Assembly (NCBI GenBank): GCA_017441925.1
Contig: JAFRUE010000005.1
Span: 62,001-126,000, forward strand
Reading direction: 5' to 3'
DNA: 64,000 nt
From: Bacillota bacterium
Lineage (GTDB): Bacteria > Bacillota > Clostridia > Lachnospirales > Bianqueaceae
Position 1 is the first letter of the stretch; every line of letters starts with the position of its first letter. This document shows, one piece after another, positions 33,727-43,350 of this stretch. The notes under the pieces are model-generated. The model saw only the letters and a list, made by a program, of their open reading frames with translations. It did no database searches and was not told the origin of the DNA. Position numbers and translations under genes: made by a program.

Positions 33727-35799
33727 ATGACAGAACGCATTGAGAAACAGCTTCAGTTTTTTGTCAGAGATAAAAAACATCACGCCCTGCGCAAGGCCGC
33801 TTCCGACCCCTACCGCTATGCGGGAAAATACCGTGCCGAGGGGCTTTCCGATCTTGACCGCGCCGCCGCCCGCCTGCGCGACCTCCTTGCGGAAGAGACG
33901 CCCGTCGTATTCCCGGACGAGCGGATCGCAGGACTCCGTACCGTACCGACCGTGCCGGAGATTTTCACACCGGAGGAAGAAGCCGCTGTTCACGCGGCTC
34001 ACTATATCCACGAGCAGGGCAAAGTCTGCAACATAACACCGGATTATTCCCTGCTGCTTAAGGGCGGATTCGCGCCTGTCCGCGAGGAGATCCGGACTGC
34101 CAGGGAGCGGTTCGCTGCTGCCGGGGACGCGGAGAAAGTCCACTACGAAGACGTCCTGATGGAGATGCTGGACACGGTTTCGGCTTTCTGCCGCCGCTAC
34201 TGGGACGCGGCCGAAGCGGCCGGCAACCGCGTCGTCGCGGAATCTTTCGCGCGGATCCCGGAACAGGCGCCGGAGACTTTCCTCCAGGCGCTGCAGTTCC
34301 TGCGCATCATTCATTACTGTCTCTGGTGCTGTTTCCACTACCACAACACCTTCGGGCGCTTCGACCAGTATATGCTGCCCTGGTATCAGGCGGATATCGC
34401 CGCCGGACGGCTCGATAACGATACGGCGCTTGAGCTTGTCGAGGAATTCTTCCTGTCGCTGAACCGCGATTCGGACCTGTACCCCGGTATGCAGCAGGGA
34501 GACAACGGCCAGAGCATGGTGCTCGGCGGCTTTGACGCAGCCGGCAATGAGATGTTCAACGATCTCTCCGCCCTGTGCCTCGAGGCAAGCCTTGAGCTCA
34601 GGCTGATCGATCCCAAGATCAACCTGCGCGTCAGCAAGAAAACGCCTCTGGAGCGCTATATCTCCGGCACGCGGCTGACCCGGCAGGGGCTTGGCTTCCC
34701 CCAGTATTCCAATGACGACGTGGTCTGCAAAGCGCTGCGTCAGTGGGGCTACCGCGAAGAAGATCTGATCGATTACTCCGTCGCCGCCTGCTGGGAGTTC
34801 ATCATTCCCGGATACGGCATGGATATCCCGAACATCGCGAGCCTGTCTTTCCCGGCATGTGTCAGAAAAGCCCTCGAAAATCCGGATTCCTGGCAATCTG
34901 CTGACACATTGATGGACGCGGTCCGGGCCGAAATCTTCCTGGAGTCTGAGGCGCTGCGCGATTCCGTCCATGATCTGTATATGGAGCCCGCACCGTATCT
35001 GTCCCTGATGATGCATGACACGATCGCCCAGGCCAAAGATGTGTCCCTGGGGAACCGCTACAATAATTTCGGCTTCCACGGGTCGGGACTGTCAACGGCT
35101 GTCGATTCTCTCGCCGCGATCCGCAAGTACGTATTTGAGACCGGTGAAATCTCACGGGAAGAGCTGATGGCCGCGCTCGACGACAACTTCGCGGATGAAC
35201 CGCTGCTGCAGAATAAGCTTCGCTACGAGGCGCCGAAATTCGGCAATGACGACGACACGGTCGATGCCATCGCGACACGGCTGCTGAATGATTTCGCCGA
35301 TTCGCTGGAAGGCCACCGCAATGAGCGAGGCGGGATCTACCGCGCGGGGACAGGAAGCGCGATGTATTATATCTGGCAGGCCGCACAGGAGAAAGCGTCC
35401 CCCGACGGCCGCAGCCAGGGCGAGGCTTTTGCCGCTAACTATTCACCGAGCCTGTTCACACGGCTCAACGGACCGCTTTCCATCATCAAGTCCTTCACAA
35501 AACCGGACCTGTCCCGCGTCTGTAACGGCGGGCCGCTGACCATCGAGCTCTCCGACTCCATGTTCCGCAACGAGGAGAGCATCGTCAAAACCGCCCAGTT
35601 CGTGCAGGCTTTCATCCTGCTCGGCGGCCACCAGCTGCAGATCAACGCGGTGAACCGAGACGAGCTGCTCGACGCGAAAAAACACCCGGAGAATCATCGC
35701 AATCTGATCGTCCGGGTGTGGGGCTGGAGCGGCTATTTCGTCGAACTTGACGAATGCTATCAGGATCACATCATCAAACGGATGGAGCTGACAGTATAA
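33727..35799 (+). CDS. Glycyl-radical enzyme of unassigned substrate (PFL-like family)
   Basis: A 690-residue glycyl-radical enzyme, short for the family (usually about 750-850). GRFDQYMLPWY (about 210-220) and MVLGGFDAAGNEMFNDLSAL are family hallmarks. The catalytic thiyl site is C355 in SVAACWEFIIPG; most dehydratases and lyases of the family have GCxE, so the preceding Gly is Ala here while E357 is kept and the middle residue is Trp. The radical site is G666 in RVWGWSGYF, unusual in its two Trp. It lacks the double Cys of pyruvate formate-lyase. The reaction cannot be assigned; a C-x-E enzyme would normally be a dehydratase or C-N/C-S lyase. A TIR protein gene follows by 19 bases. Confidence 0.88.
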   Translation: MTERIEKQLQFFVRDKKHHALRKAASDPYRYAGKYRAEGLSDLDRAAARLRDLLAEETPVVFPDERIAGLRTVPTVPEIFTPEEEAAVHAAHYIHEQGKVCNITPDYSLLLKGGFAPVREEIRTARERFAAAGDAEKVHYEDVLMEMLDTVSAFCRRYWDAAEAAGNRVVAESFARIPEQAPETFLQALQFLRIIHYCLWCCFHYHNTFGRFDQYMLPWYQADIAAGRLDNDTALELVEEFFLSLNRDSDLYPGMQQGDNGQSMVLGGFDAAGNEMFNDLSALCLEASLELRLIDPKINLRVSKKTPLERYISGTRLTRQGLGFPQYSNDDVVCKALRQWGYREEDLIDYSVAACWEFIIPGYGMDIPNIASLSFPACVRKALENPDSWQSADTLMDAVRAEIFLESEALRDSVHDLYMEPAPYLSLMMHDTIAQAKDVSLGNRYNNFGFHGSGLSTAVDSLAAIRKYVFETGEISREELMAALDDNFADEPLLQNKLRYEAPKFGNDDDTVDAIATRLLNDFADSLEGHRNERGGIYRAGTGSAMYYIWQAAQEKASPDGRSQGEAFAANYSPSLFTRLNGPLSIIKSFTKPDLSRVCNGGPLTIELSDSMFRNEESIVKTAQFVQAFILLGGHQLQINAVNRDELLDAKKHPENHRNLIVRVWGWSGYFVELDECYQDHIIKRMELTV

Positions 35800-35818
35800 C
35801 CAATTTGTGAGGTCCCCT

Positions 35819-38476
35819 ATGAGTACAGCAAATTATACGGCTTTTATCAGTTACCGCCACCAGTCGCCGGATCAGGAGGTCGCAAAGGCACTGCACACCG
35901 CGATCGAGACCTACGGCATCCCGGCTTCGGTCCGCAGACAGACCGGCCGCAAAAACATGGGCAAGGTCTTCCGCGACCAGGAAGAACTGCCCCTCTCCTC
36001 CGATCTCGGGGCGGACATCGAGGCAGCGCTTGACCACAGTGAATGGTTCATTGCGATCTGCTCTCCCCGCTATCTGAAGAGCGACTGGTGCCTGCGCGAG
36101 ATGGAATATTTTATCGCGCATAAGGGACGGGAACGCGTTCTGACCGTCCTTGTCGAGGGCGAGCCTGAGGACAGTTTTCCCGAGATGATCCGTTTCACAA
36201 CGAACGCCGCGGGTCAGCGCGTTGAAAATGAGCCTCTCGCGGCCAACGTCCGTTCCGTCACGGCCGCCGGACGTCTGAAGGCCGTCAGACAGGAAAAACT
36301 GCGCATCCTGGCTCCGATGCTGGGGCTTAGTTACGATGATCTCAAACGGCGCGCCAGACAACGCAGGATCCGGATCACAGCCCTCACTGCCGCAGCCGTA
36401 TTTGCTGCCGTGGCCGGGCTGAGTGCCTATCTGATCACCAGTCACATCCGCAGTGAAGCCTTGAAAAAAGCCGCGGCCGAGCAGGAGCGGATCGCTGAAG
36501 AGCAGCGTGTTCTTGCCGTTTCCAACGAGATCGGCGAGCTTCTGGAGAAAGCCGAGACTGCGCGTCAGGCAAACGAAAAGCGTTCTGCCGCCGGACTGCT
36601 GTCTGATGCTTATGCCCTCAGCGAAGCCGACAATGGTCTCCGTCACGAAGAGATCCTCGCCGGCATGCGCAGGACCGCGTTCACAGAACCTTTCTCGACC
36701 GTTTCCGGCTTTACGGACCAAAACGTCCGTCTTCTCGATATGGTCCCCTCTCCCGATGGCAAGACCGCGCTCGGCATCGAGAATCAGAACTCGATCGCGA
36801 TGGTCGATCTGGAGACCAATTCCGTGCTGTACAAAGTCAGTCTCAGCAATGAATCCATCTCCGCTCCGCGTTTCTCGGCAGACGGGTCGCGCTTCCTCGC
36901 AGTGTGCGATCAGGGACGGACTGTCGGTATCTGGAACAGTGCGGACGGTTCGCCCGTCTATACTTATACGAGCCGTCAGAATCAGCCTTACCAGATCGCG
37001 AACGCGTTCTTTTTCCGGGACGCGGACACAGTCCTCGTGCAGGATATGGATGAGATCTACCGCATTACGGCCGACGGCACAGCCAGCCTGTTCTACAGAC
37101 TCGGCGACCAGCAGTCGGATTATGATTACGATTACAATCTGTTCACGATCCTCACGGAGAAACCGATCCATGAGCTTTTCCAGTCGCTGGCGGAGGATTA
37201 TTCCGGCATGAGTCTGCTCACCTCCGCAGACGAGTCGCTGCTGCTCGCTGCCGGCAAAGACGGTACGACCGGCACGATCATCCTGGACGCGGACGGCAAC
37301 CGTGTCAGCCTCCTTGCCGGAATGCCAGGCCTACTGTCAGAGCACTACACCTTCTCGCCGGACGGCCGGTACGCCGCCTGCATCTCGTATTTCGGCTTCA
37401 TCGCATGGTGGGACGCACAGACGGGCGAGATCCAGAACCTGCTTTTCGTCGATTATGAAAATGATTTCATGTTCTCGGATCTTGTTTTCTCGCCGGACTC
37501 CCGGGTACTAGCTTTTGTCGGCGAAAACCACCTGTATACCTATGATATCGGAGCAAATGCGGTGCTGCTCGACATCGAGCTTGAGGAAACCAATATTGTC
37601 CCCGACCTCTGCTATACCGCGGACGGACGCTATCTGCTGGCATCCGACCAGAATTTCTATGTGATTGATGCGGAAACAGGCGAACTGTATCTGCGGATGA
37701 ATGGCGAATTCAATTCCGCGTATAACAACGTTGTGGAACTCGGCAATACGATCTTTGTCACGCGGAACGACGGAACCGCCTATCTCCTCGGAACCGAAGC
37801 CATTTCGACCGTAACGGTACGTGAGTCTTTTGACGGCTCGCTGCTGCCCTCGTATGAAGAACTGTCGCTTGCCGCAATCCCCGGCTCTCTTCCGACCTTC
37901 CAGAGCCAGCATCAGCTGACCGAAGGCTTCATTCAGTCGACAGTCCACACTGATCTGTCCCCTCATATGCATTATTCTCTGGACGGATCCCGCGCAGCGC
38001 TCTCCTACGCAGACGGCGTGATCGAGCTGTTCCGGACGGACGACGCGGGCGAAGTCGATCTGATGCTTGCGCAGCTGACAGACAGGATCGCGGCTCTCGG
38101 CATGACAGCCGACATTCTCGTCGCGTCAGACGATCTGGACCGCGTGATGTTCTATGATCTAAACGCATCATCCGTCATCCGGATCCTTAACAACGACGGC
38201 TATTACTATACAGGATTCGCTTTTGACCCGTCCGGCGAATACGTGATGGCGCTGCGGCATAACAATGCCGTGATCGACGTCTTCCGGCTGCGGACGGCTG
38301 AGCTTCTTTTTTCCATAAAAACGACCGACGCAGGCGGCTTTACGGAATTTGCCTTTTCCGAAGACGGTGCCTATGCGGTCGGCAAAACCGGCTCCGGAGT
38401 CTGCGTCGGCGATATGCTGACTTCCGAATCCGCGGTGCTCGCACAGATCCGGATCCTGACAGATCTGTATGAATAA
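35819..38476 (+). CDS. TIR domain membrane protein with C-terminal beta-propeller
   Basis: An 885-residue protein. An N-terminal TIR domain (1-160; YTAFISYRHQSPDQEVAK) has the NADase-type glutamate in SDWCLREMEYF (E94). A basic linker leads to one TM at about 184-205, a charged coiled coil (206-250) and a large WD40-like beta-propeller (about 290-885) with blades such as YTFSPDGRYAACISYFGF. The topology would put TIR inside and propeller outside. TIR plus sensor-domain proteins are often antiphage NAD hydrolases; the role here is inferred only. It starts 19 bases after the glycyl-radical enzyme and may be co-transcribed. Confidence 0.85.
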   Translation: MSTANYTAFISYRHQSPDQEVAKALHTAIETYGIPASVRRQTGRKNMGKVFRDQEELPLSSDLGADIEAALDHSEWFIAICSPRYLKSDWCLREMEYFIAHKGRERVLTVLVEGEPEDSFPEMIRFTTNAAGQRVENEPLAANVRSVTAAGRLKAVRQEKLRILAPMLGLSYDDLKRRARQRRIRITALTAAAVFAAVAGLSAYLITSHIRSEALKKAAAEQERIAEEQRVLAVSNEIGELLEKAETARQANEKRSAAGLLSDAYALSEADNGLRHEEILAGMRRTAFTEPFSTVSGFTDQNVRLLDMVPSPDGKTALGIENQNSIAMVDLETNSVLYKVSLSNESISAPRFSADGSRFLAVCDQGRTVGIWNSADGSPVYTYTSRQNQPYQIANAFFFRDADTVLVQDMDEIYRITADGTASLFYRLGDQQSDYDYDYNLFTILTEKPIHELFQSLAEDYSGMSLLTSADESLLLAAGKDGTTGTIILDADGNRVSLLAGMPGLLSEHYTFSPDGRYAACISYFGFIAWWDAQTGEIQNLLFVDYENDFMFSDLVFSPDSRVLAFVGENHLYTYDIGANAVLLDIELEETNIVPDLCYTADGRYLLASDQNFYVIDAETGELYLRMNGEFNSAYNNVVELGNTIFVTRNDGTAYLLGTEAISTVTVRESFDGSLLPSYEELSLAAIPGSLPTFQSQHQLTEGFIQSTVHTDLSPHMHYSLDGSRAALSYADGVIELFRTDDAGEVDLMLAQLTDRIAALGMTADILVASDDLDRVMFYDLNASSVIRILNNDGYYYTGFAFDPSGEYVMALRHNNAVIDVFRLRTAELLFSIKTTDAGGFTEFAFSEDGAYAVGKTGSGVCVGDMLTSESAVLAQIRILTDLYE

Positions 38477-38487
38477 ACCGCTGCGGA

Positions 38488-40929
38488 TCAGTTCGCAGTG
38501 ATCTCGACCGTAACTCCTTCCAGACCTTCACTTTCGAAACAGACGGTGAAGGTCCCTTTTTTGTCCGGCCTGACGACCGCGAGCAGACAGCCGCTATATA
38601 GCCTGCGTTCAGGGCTGCCGTACAGCGTATGATCCATCAGATCGCCGGAATCAAGGCCGAGCAGCTTTGCATCGCTCTCCACGCGGCAGCGGACGAGATT
38701 CGAAGCATCCGGGACATATCTGCCCGCAGCGTCTTTCGCACGGATCTCGATCTGCACGACGCCGTCGACAGTTATACTGTCCTGAAATACACGGGCCTCC
38801 AGTGCAGCCGGGGCTCCTGTCGTCGTCACAGTCTCTTCCGTGACCTTGATGCGCTCTTTAGCATGCATCCGGTCGGCCAGGCTCGCGTTCTCCGGCAAAG
38901 GCCGGTCCACATATCTGTATCCGACCGCTTTCAGCTCGCCCGGCTCATACGGCACGTCAAAGGTCAGATGTAGATCGAGCGTTGTCGGACGGCCGCTGCC
39001 TCTGTCGTACCAGGCGGTTTTCGCCCCGTAGAAAGGTGCTTTGGAACCGCGGCACGCGACGAACCGGCCGTTAATGTAAAGCTCCACTTCATCGCAGCTT
39101 GAATAGACGATCACGGTCTTGAACCTGCCTTCTTCGCCCGCCCAGTTCCAGTGCGGCAGGATGTGCAGTGTCTCCGCGTCCCGGTTCCAGATCGAGCGGA
39201 AATACCACCATGTGTCTTTGGGGAAACCGGCCGTATCGATCGGGCCGGACCCCGCGCCGCGTGAAGGCCAACGGGCTTCGCCAAGATAATCGATCCCGGT
39301 CCACAAATAATCCCCCGCAACGAATTTCCGGCTTGCCGTGTAGCGGTACAGAAGCTCATTATGCAGCGTCGCGGTTCGGTAATCCCGGCGGCCTGCGCCT
39401 GCTTCCTCATACACGCCGCGAGGCCCTCCGGCTGAAGGATTCTCCGTGCCGATCATCCGCCGCTCCGGATACAGATGCCGGTCCTCATCGTAAAAAGTCT
39501 CAGCCCTCTCGCGCCACCGACCGACGTAGTTGTAGCCGACCACGTCCAAAGCCTCTTCGAACTCGCGCCGGGTCGTATACGGTGCCGCGGACACGATGTT
39601 ATCACAGGCGGAAGTAACCATCCGGGACGGATCTTCCTCGTGGCAGATCTCCGTCAGCCGCCGGACGATCGCCGCGCCGTTCTCCGCGGCCTGCTCCGGA
39701 ATCTCGTTCCCGATCGACCACAGGATGACGGACGGATGATTGCGGTCCCGGTGCAGCATCCCGCGCAGGATGTTTTCCCCGTCCCTGCTGAAATACTTGG
39801 ACGAACCGTACGCAAACCGCTCGCTGTAGTAATTGTTGATCTTGTCCTTTGTCAGGTACCACTCGTCGAACGCCTCGTCGAGCACAAGAAAGCCGAGCTC
39901 GTCGCACAGATCGAGCAGTGCAGGCGCCGGCGGGTTATGCGCGCAGCGGATACCGTTGCAGCCCATGTCTTTGAGGAGCTTGAGGCGGCGTTCCCACTGG
40001 TCGCGGTAACCGACCGCGCCGGTCACACCGCAATCATGATGGACACACATTCCCTGGATCTTAACGGACCTGCCGTTCAGCAGGAAGCCTTCATCGCTGT
40101 CAAAAACCGCTGTGCGGATCCCGACAGTAGTGACTGCCTCATCCACATCCTCCAGTCCGCAGACGACGCGGCTGATCAGCTTATACAGGTACGGATCCTC
40201 AACGGACCACAGATGTGCGTTCTGGATCACCGGGCTCGTCATGGTCTCGCCTTCGGAATGAGGCGGCAGGCGCAGAGCTGTCCCTGAACGGTTCACAAGA
40301 TTGCCTTTCGCATCGTAAAGCTCGTGGACCACACCGGTCGAGACTTCTTCATCTGTCTCATTGACGATGCGCGCCGTGATCTGCAGCCGGGCACTGCCAA
40401 GATCCGGGATAATTGCAGCAGTATAGGCAAAAATGCCCCATTCGGCCATGTGGACCGGCGCGTACTCTTCGAACCAGACGTCGCGATAGATGCCGCTTCC
40501 GGTATACCATCGCGAATTCGGCTGCTCAGAGTTGTCCACCCGCACCGCAAGTACGTTTTCGCCGTCAGTCAGTCCTTCCGCCGGCACGGCGAAAGAACTG
40601 TAGCCATAACCGTTGCCGCCGATCCGTGTCCCGTTCAGATAGATGTCACAATCCGCAAATACGCCGTCGAAAACAAACGCCGCGCGCCGACCGTCTCCAG
40701 TATACTCAAAGTGCTTCCGATACCAGGAAATGCCGCATTCCGCGTATCCTCCGCCCGCGCCGGCCGGGTTGTTCTCTTTGACGGGATAATCGACCGACCA
40801 GTCGTGCGGCAGGCGCACCGGCTTCCAGGCGCTGTCGTCATAGTCCGCCCGGGCATAGTCCGCCGCGTCGCTGTGCTCAAACAGCCAGTCCCTGTTAAAG
40901 CAGACCCGGCTGCGCAGTTTTCCGTCCAT
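38488..40929 (-). CDS. Glycoside hydrolase family 2 (beta-galactosidase-like)
   Basis: An 813-residue cytoplasmic GH2 enzyme. It has a sugar-binding jelly-roll domain (about 1-170), an Ig-like domain (170-280), and a TIM barrel (about 280-570) with the acid/base Glu in VILWSIGNE and the likely nucleophile in MIGTENPS, followed by C-terminal beta domains (DUF4982-like, about 600-813). AGGAGGA precedes ATG 40929. No signal peptide, so it acts on imported oligosaccharides. The orphan ATPase at 4912 could belong to such an importer, but none is adjacent. Confidence 0.9.
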   Translation of the reverse strand: MDGKLRSRVCFNRDWLFEHSDAADYARADYDDSAWKPVRLPHDWSVDYPVKENNPAGAGGGYAECGISWYRKHFEYTGDGRRAAFVFDGVFADCDIYLNGTRIGGNGYGYSSFAVPAEGLTDGENVLAVRVDNSEQPNSRWYTGSGIYRDVWFEEYAPVHMAEWGIFAYTAAIIPDLGSARLQITARIVNETDEEVSTGVVHELYDAKGNLVNRSGTALRLPPHSEGETMTSPVIQNAHLWSVEDPYLYKLISRVVCGLEDVDEAVTTVGIRTAVFDSDEGFLLNGRSVKIQGMCVHHDCGVTGAVGYRDQWERRLKLLKDMGCNGIRCAHNPPAPALLDLCDELGFLVLDEAFDEWYLTKDKINNYYSERFAYGSSKYFSRDGENILRGMLHRDRNHPSVILWSIGNEIPEQAAENGAAIVRRLTEICHEEDPSRMVTSACDNIVSAAPYTTRREFEEALDVVGYNYVGRWRERAETFYDEDRHLYPERRMIGTENPSAGGPRGVYEEAGAGRRDYRTATLHNELLYRYTASRKFVAGDYLWTGIDYLGEARWPSRGAGSGPIDTAGFPKDTWWYFRSIWNRDAETLHILPHWNWAGEEGRFKTVIVYSSCDEVELYINGRFVACRGSKAPFYGAKTAWYDRGSGRPTTLDLHLTFDVPYEPGELKAVGYRYVDRPLPENASLADRMHAKERIKVTEETVTTTGAPAALEARVFQDSITVDGVVQIEIRAKDAAGRYVPDASNLVRCRVESDAKLLGLDSGDLMDHTLYGSPERRLYSGCLLAVVRPDKKGTFTVCFESEGLEGVTVEITAN

Positions 40930-40986
40930 TTCTGTCCTCCTGTTCTGTCCCTGTTCTTTCCTTGTGCGTTCCCTGTTCTTTCCCGC

Positions 40987-41020
40987 AAAAAGATCCCGGA
41001 AGGATATCTGCCGGGATCTT
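40987..41020 (-). terminator. Intrinsic terminator of aldo/keto reductase gene
   Basis: A perfect 10-bp stem AAGATCCCGG / CCGGGATCTT with an 11-base loop; four T on the minus strand. It separates the aldo/keto reductase from the GH2 gene. Confidence 0.8.
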
Positions 41021-41038
41021 GGTGTGTCATATTGATTT

Positions 41039-42019
41039 TTACCAGAGGCACTCCACGCTGTCCTTGATGTATTTGTCGTAGATCGCGCGGACTCCGGCCA
41101 TCTGCTCATCTGTCAGCGGCGGGACCTCGGCGGCCTTGACGTTGGACAGCACCTGCTCCTTGCGGCTTGCGCCCGGGATGACCGTGCTGACAGCGTCATT
41201 CATCAGGATCCAGCGGATCGCGATCGGCGCCAGCTCCTCGGTGCCGAAAAGCTTCTTGAGCTCTTCCGCAGCCTCGATGCCCGTCGCGTAATCAACCCCG
41301 GAGAAAGTCTCGCCCTTGTCGAACGACTCGCCGTTGCGGTTGAAAGTCCTGTGGTCCTTCGGTCCGAAGACGGTGTCTTTCCTGAATTTGCCGGTCAGGA
41401 TGCCGGACGCCAGCGGCACTCTCGCAAGAATGCCGACGTTATTGGCCTTCGCTGCCGGGAAAAGCTCCTTCTCGGGTTTCATGCGGAACATATTGTAGAT
41501 GACCTCGATCGCGGAAATGTCGTATTTCATCGCGGCCAGGCCTTCAGAGACCTTCTCGATGCTCACGCCGTAATTCAGGATCTTACCGGCTTTCTTCATC
41601 TTATCCATGATCGCGAAGACCTCGTCGTTGCTGAAAACCGGTGTCGGCGGGCAGTGCAGCAGGACCAGATCGAGCTTCTCGAGCTGCAGTCTCTCCAGAC
41701 AGGCGTCTACGTATTTCGTCAGGTTCGCCTCATTATAACTCTCCGCCGTATGCGGATTGGAACGGCGGCCAATCTTGGTCGTCACGAAGAAATGATCCGG
41801 ATGCTTCTTGATGAAAGATCCGATCGCTTTTTCACTGTTGCCGCCGTTGTAGCCGTCCGCTGTATCGATCAGGGTGATGCCGGCATCATAAGCGGCCTCC
41901 AGGATTCTCTCCGCCTCTTCGGGATTGAACGGGTCGCCCCATTTGGTCCCGAGCTGCCACGTTCCCAGTCCGATCTCTGTCACCATTCTGCCGGTCTTGC
42001 CGAATAAACGCTGATTCAT
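41039..42019 (-). CDS. Aldo/keto reductase
   Basis: A 326-residue NADPH-dependent reductase of the YhdN/IolS-like group. The catalytic residues are in LIDTADGYNGG, VTTKIGRR and VLLHCPPT; the cofactor loop is VIPGASRKEQ. AGGAGG precedes the start. Its promoter (TTGAAT, 17 bases, TATAAT) lies inside the 50-base GTGTCAGA element at 42058-42107. A terminator follows, so it is monocistronic. Substrate unknown. Confidence 0.9.
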   Translation of the reverse strand: MNQRLFGKTGRMVTEIGLGTWQLGTKWGDPFNPEEAERILEAAYDAGITLIDTADGYNGGNSEKAIGSFIKKHPDHFFVTTKIGRRSNPHTAESYNEANLTKYVDACLERLQLEKLDLVLLHCPPTPVFSNDEVFAIMDKMKKAGKILNYGVSIEKVSEGLAAMKYDISAIEVIYNMFRMKPEKELFPAAKANNVGILARVPLASGILTGKFRKDTVFGPKDHRTFNRNGESFDKGETFSGVDYATGIEAAEELKKLFGTEELAPIAIRWILMNDAVSTVIPGASRKEQVLSNVKAAEVPPLTDEQMAGVRAIYDKYIKDSVECLW

Positions 42020-42057
42020 GCAGTAACCTCCTTATGTGTTTTATGAATTGTTTCTAT

Positions 42058-42107
42058 GTGTCAGATTATAGCAAAAAAACTCATGTTATTCAATCTTTTT
42101 CTGACAC
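42058..42107. repeat. GTGTCAGA-type palindromic element, copy a (family 2), carrying a promoter
   Basis: GTGTCAGA (42058-42065) and TCTGACAC (42100-42107) with 34 bases between. On the minus strand the interior contains TTGAAT, 17 bases and TATAAT directly next to the arm: the likely promoter of the aldo/keto reductase starting at 42019. Part of the interior (ATGAG, GCTATA) aligns with the copy at 53293. Confidence 0.8.
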
Positions 42108-42122
42108 GTCCGGCGGCCTGCC

Positions 42123-43349
42123 TCAGGCTCTCGGCCGGCTGTTCGGCTTTCTGTAATACCGGACCGTAAAAGCCGTGCCTTCGCCGGGGACAGATTCCAC
42201 CGAGATGGATCCGCCCTCTTTCTCGATAACAGTCTTCGCGAAATTCAGCCCGATCCCGATGCTGTCGGCAGAGCTGTTTTTCGCCTTATAGAACCGTTCG
42301 AAAATGTGCCGCTGATCCTCTCTGGAGATGCCTTCGCCCTGGTCGGAGATCCTGATTTTCAGGAACAGGCTGCTGCGCTCGGTTTCTACCGTAACACAGG
42401 TGCCGGCCGGACTGTGCTCGATCGCGTTCTTCACGATGTTGGCCAGGGCCTGATGCTGCCATTTGCGGTCCAGCAGCCAGCTTACGCCTGGCTCCGTCTT
42501 CTGTGAAAGCGCAACGCCCTTGACCTCCGCAAGCATCGACAGTTCTTCAAAAACGTCCGAAATCATCTGCCGCACATCTGTCTCCTGCGGATTCATGACC
42601 ACAGCGCCGCTGTCAAACCGCGCGAGCTGCAGTAGTGTTACGACCAGCGACGAAATCCTGTCGGTCTGCGAACTGATCAGCCGCAGGAATTCCTGCCGTG
42701 TCTCCGGATCCATTTCCGGATTGTCCTCGATGTTATCCAGCATGATCTGGATCGATGTAAGCGGCGTTTTGATCTGATGTGAAATGTCCGCAAGCGACCG
42801 GCTCAGGCCTTCGCTCTCTTTGCGACTGTTCTCTGCGGATTCCTTAAGCAGGACTGTGAGTTTATACAGGGCATTGGACAGCTGCGACAAAGCATCCTCG
42901 GTATTTCCGCTGATGCGCAGGTCGTAATTGCCCCGGGCAATATCCTGTGTATAGCGGATCAGTTCCTTCACCTGCCTCTGCCTGCGGCGTTCGTACAGGT
43001 ACAGACCCAACACGCTCAATCCGGTCAGGAAAACCGCTGCGGCCCCGCTCCATAACGCGTACCGCCGGATCTGTCTCCGCATCGTATTGGAATAGATAAT
43101 ATCCCCTGAATAGCCATATTTTTCAAGAAAAGCAGCCCCGGCAGAATTGTCCCCGGCATCCTGCAGAATCCGGATCAATTCTTCTTCCGGGATGTCTGGA
43201 TACGCCTCATAGACAGCCTCAAAGATGGCCGCTGTCTCCCTGTTAATATCCTGCCTGCTCGTACTGTATAGTCCCCAGAACACTCCCGTGTAGGTAACGA
43301 CACAGACCAGCAGAAGGACAAGCGCGCCGATAATGAATCTCTTCTTCAT
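42123..43349 (-). CDS. Sensor histidine kinase
   Basis: A 408-residue membrane kinase. TM1 lies at about 5-28, an extracellular region of about 70 residues follows, TM2 at about 98-120, then a HAMP-like linker, the H-box with phosphorylated H191 (DISHQIKTPLTS), N-box NIVKNAIEHS, and ATP lid with DQGEGIS and GIGLNFAK. It starts 1 base after the response regulator stop. It would phosphorylate the regulator encoded upstream, and the pair probably controls the ABC exporter in the same operon. Confidence 0.92.
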   Translation of the reverse strand: MKKRFIIGALVLLLVCVVTYTGVFWGLYSTSRQDINRETAAIFEAVYEAYPDIPEEELIRILQDAGDNSAGAAFLEKYGYSGDIIYSNTMRRQIRRYALWSGAAAVFLTGLSVLGLYLYERRRQRQVKELIRYTQDIARGNYDLRISGNTEDALSQLSNALYKLTVLLKESAENSRKESEGLSRSLADISHQIKTPLTSIQIMLDNIEDNPEMDPETRQEFLRLISSQTDRISSLVVTLLQLARFDSGAVVMNPQETDVRQMISDVFEELSMLAEVKGVALSQKTEPGVSWLLDRKWQHQALANIVKNAIEHSPAGTCVTVETERSSLFLKIRISDQGEGISREDQRHIFERFYKAKNSSADSIGIGLNFAKTVIEKEGGSISVESVPGEGTAFTVRYYRKPNSRPRA

Positions 43350-43350
43350 C

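Noticed and set aside
33604-37171. Long minus-strand reading frames (491 and 465 residues) opposite the glycyl-radical enzyme and TIR genes
   Set aside because: They lie antisense to clearly homologous genes, have no ribosome binding sites and show the composition of mirrored GC-rich codons.
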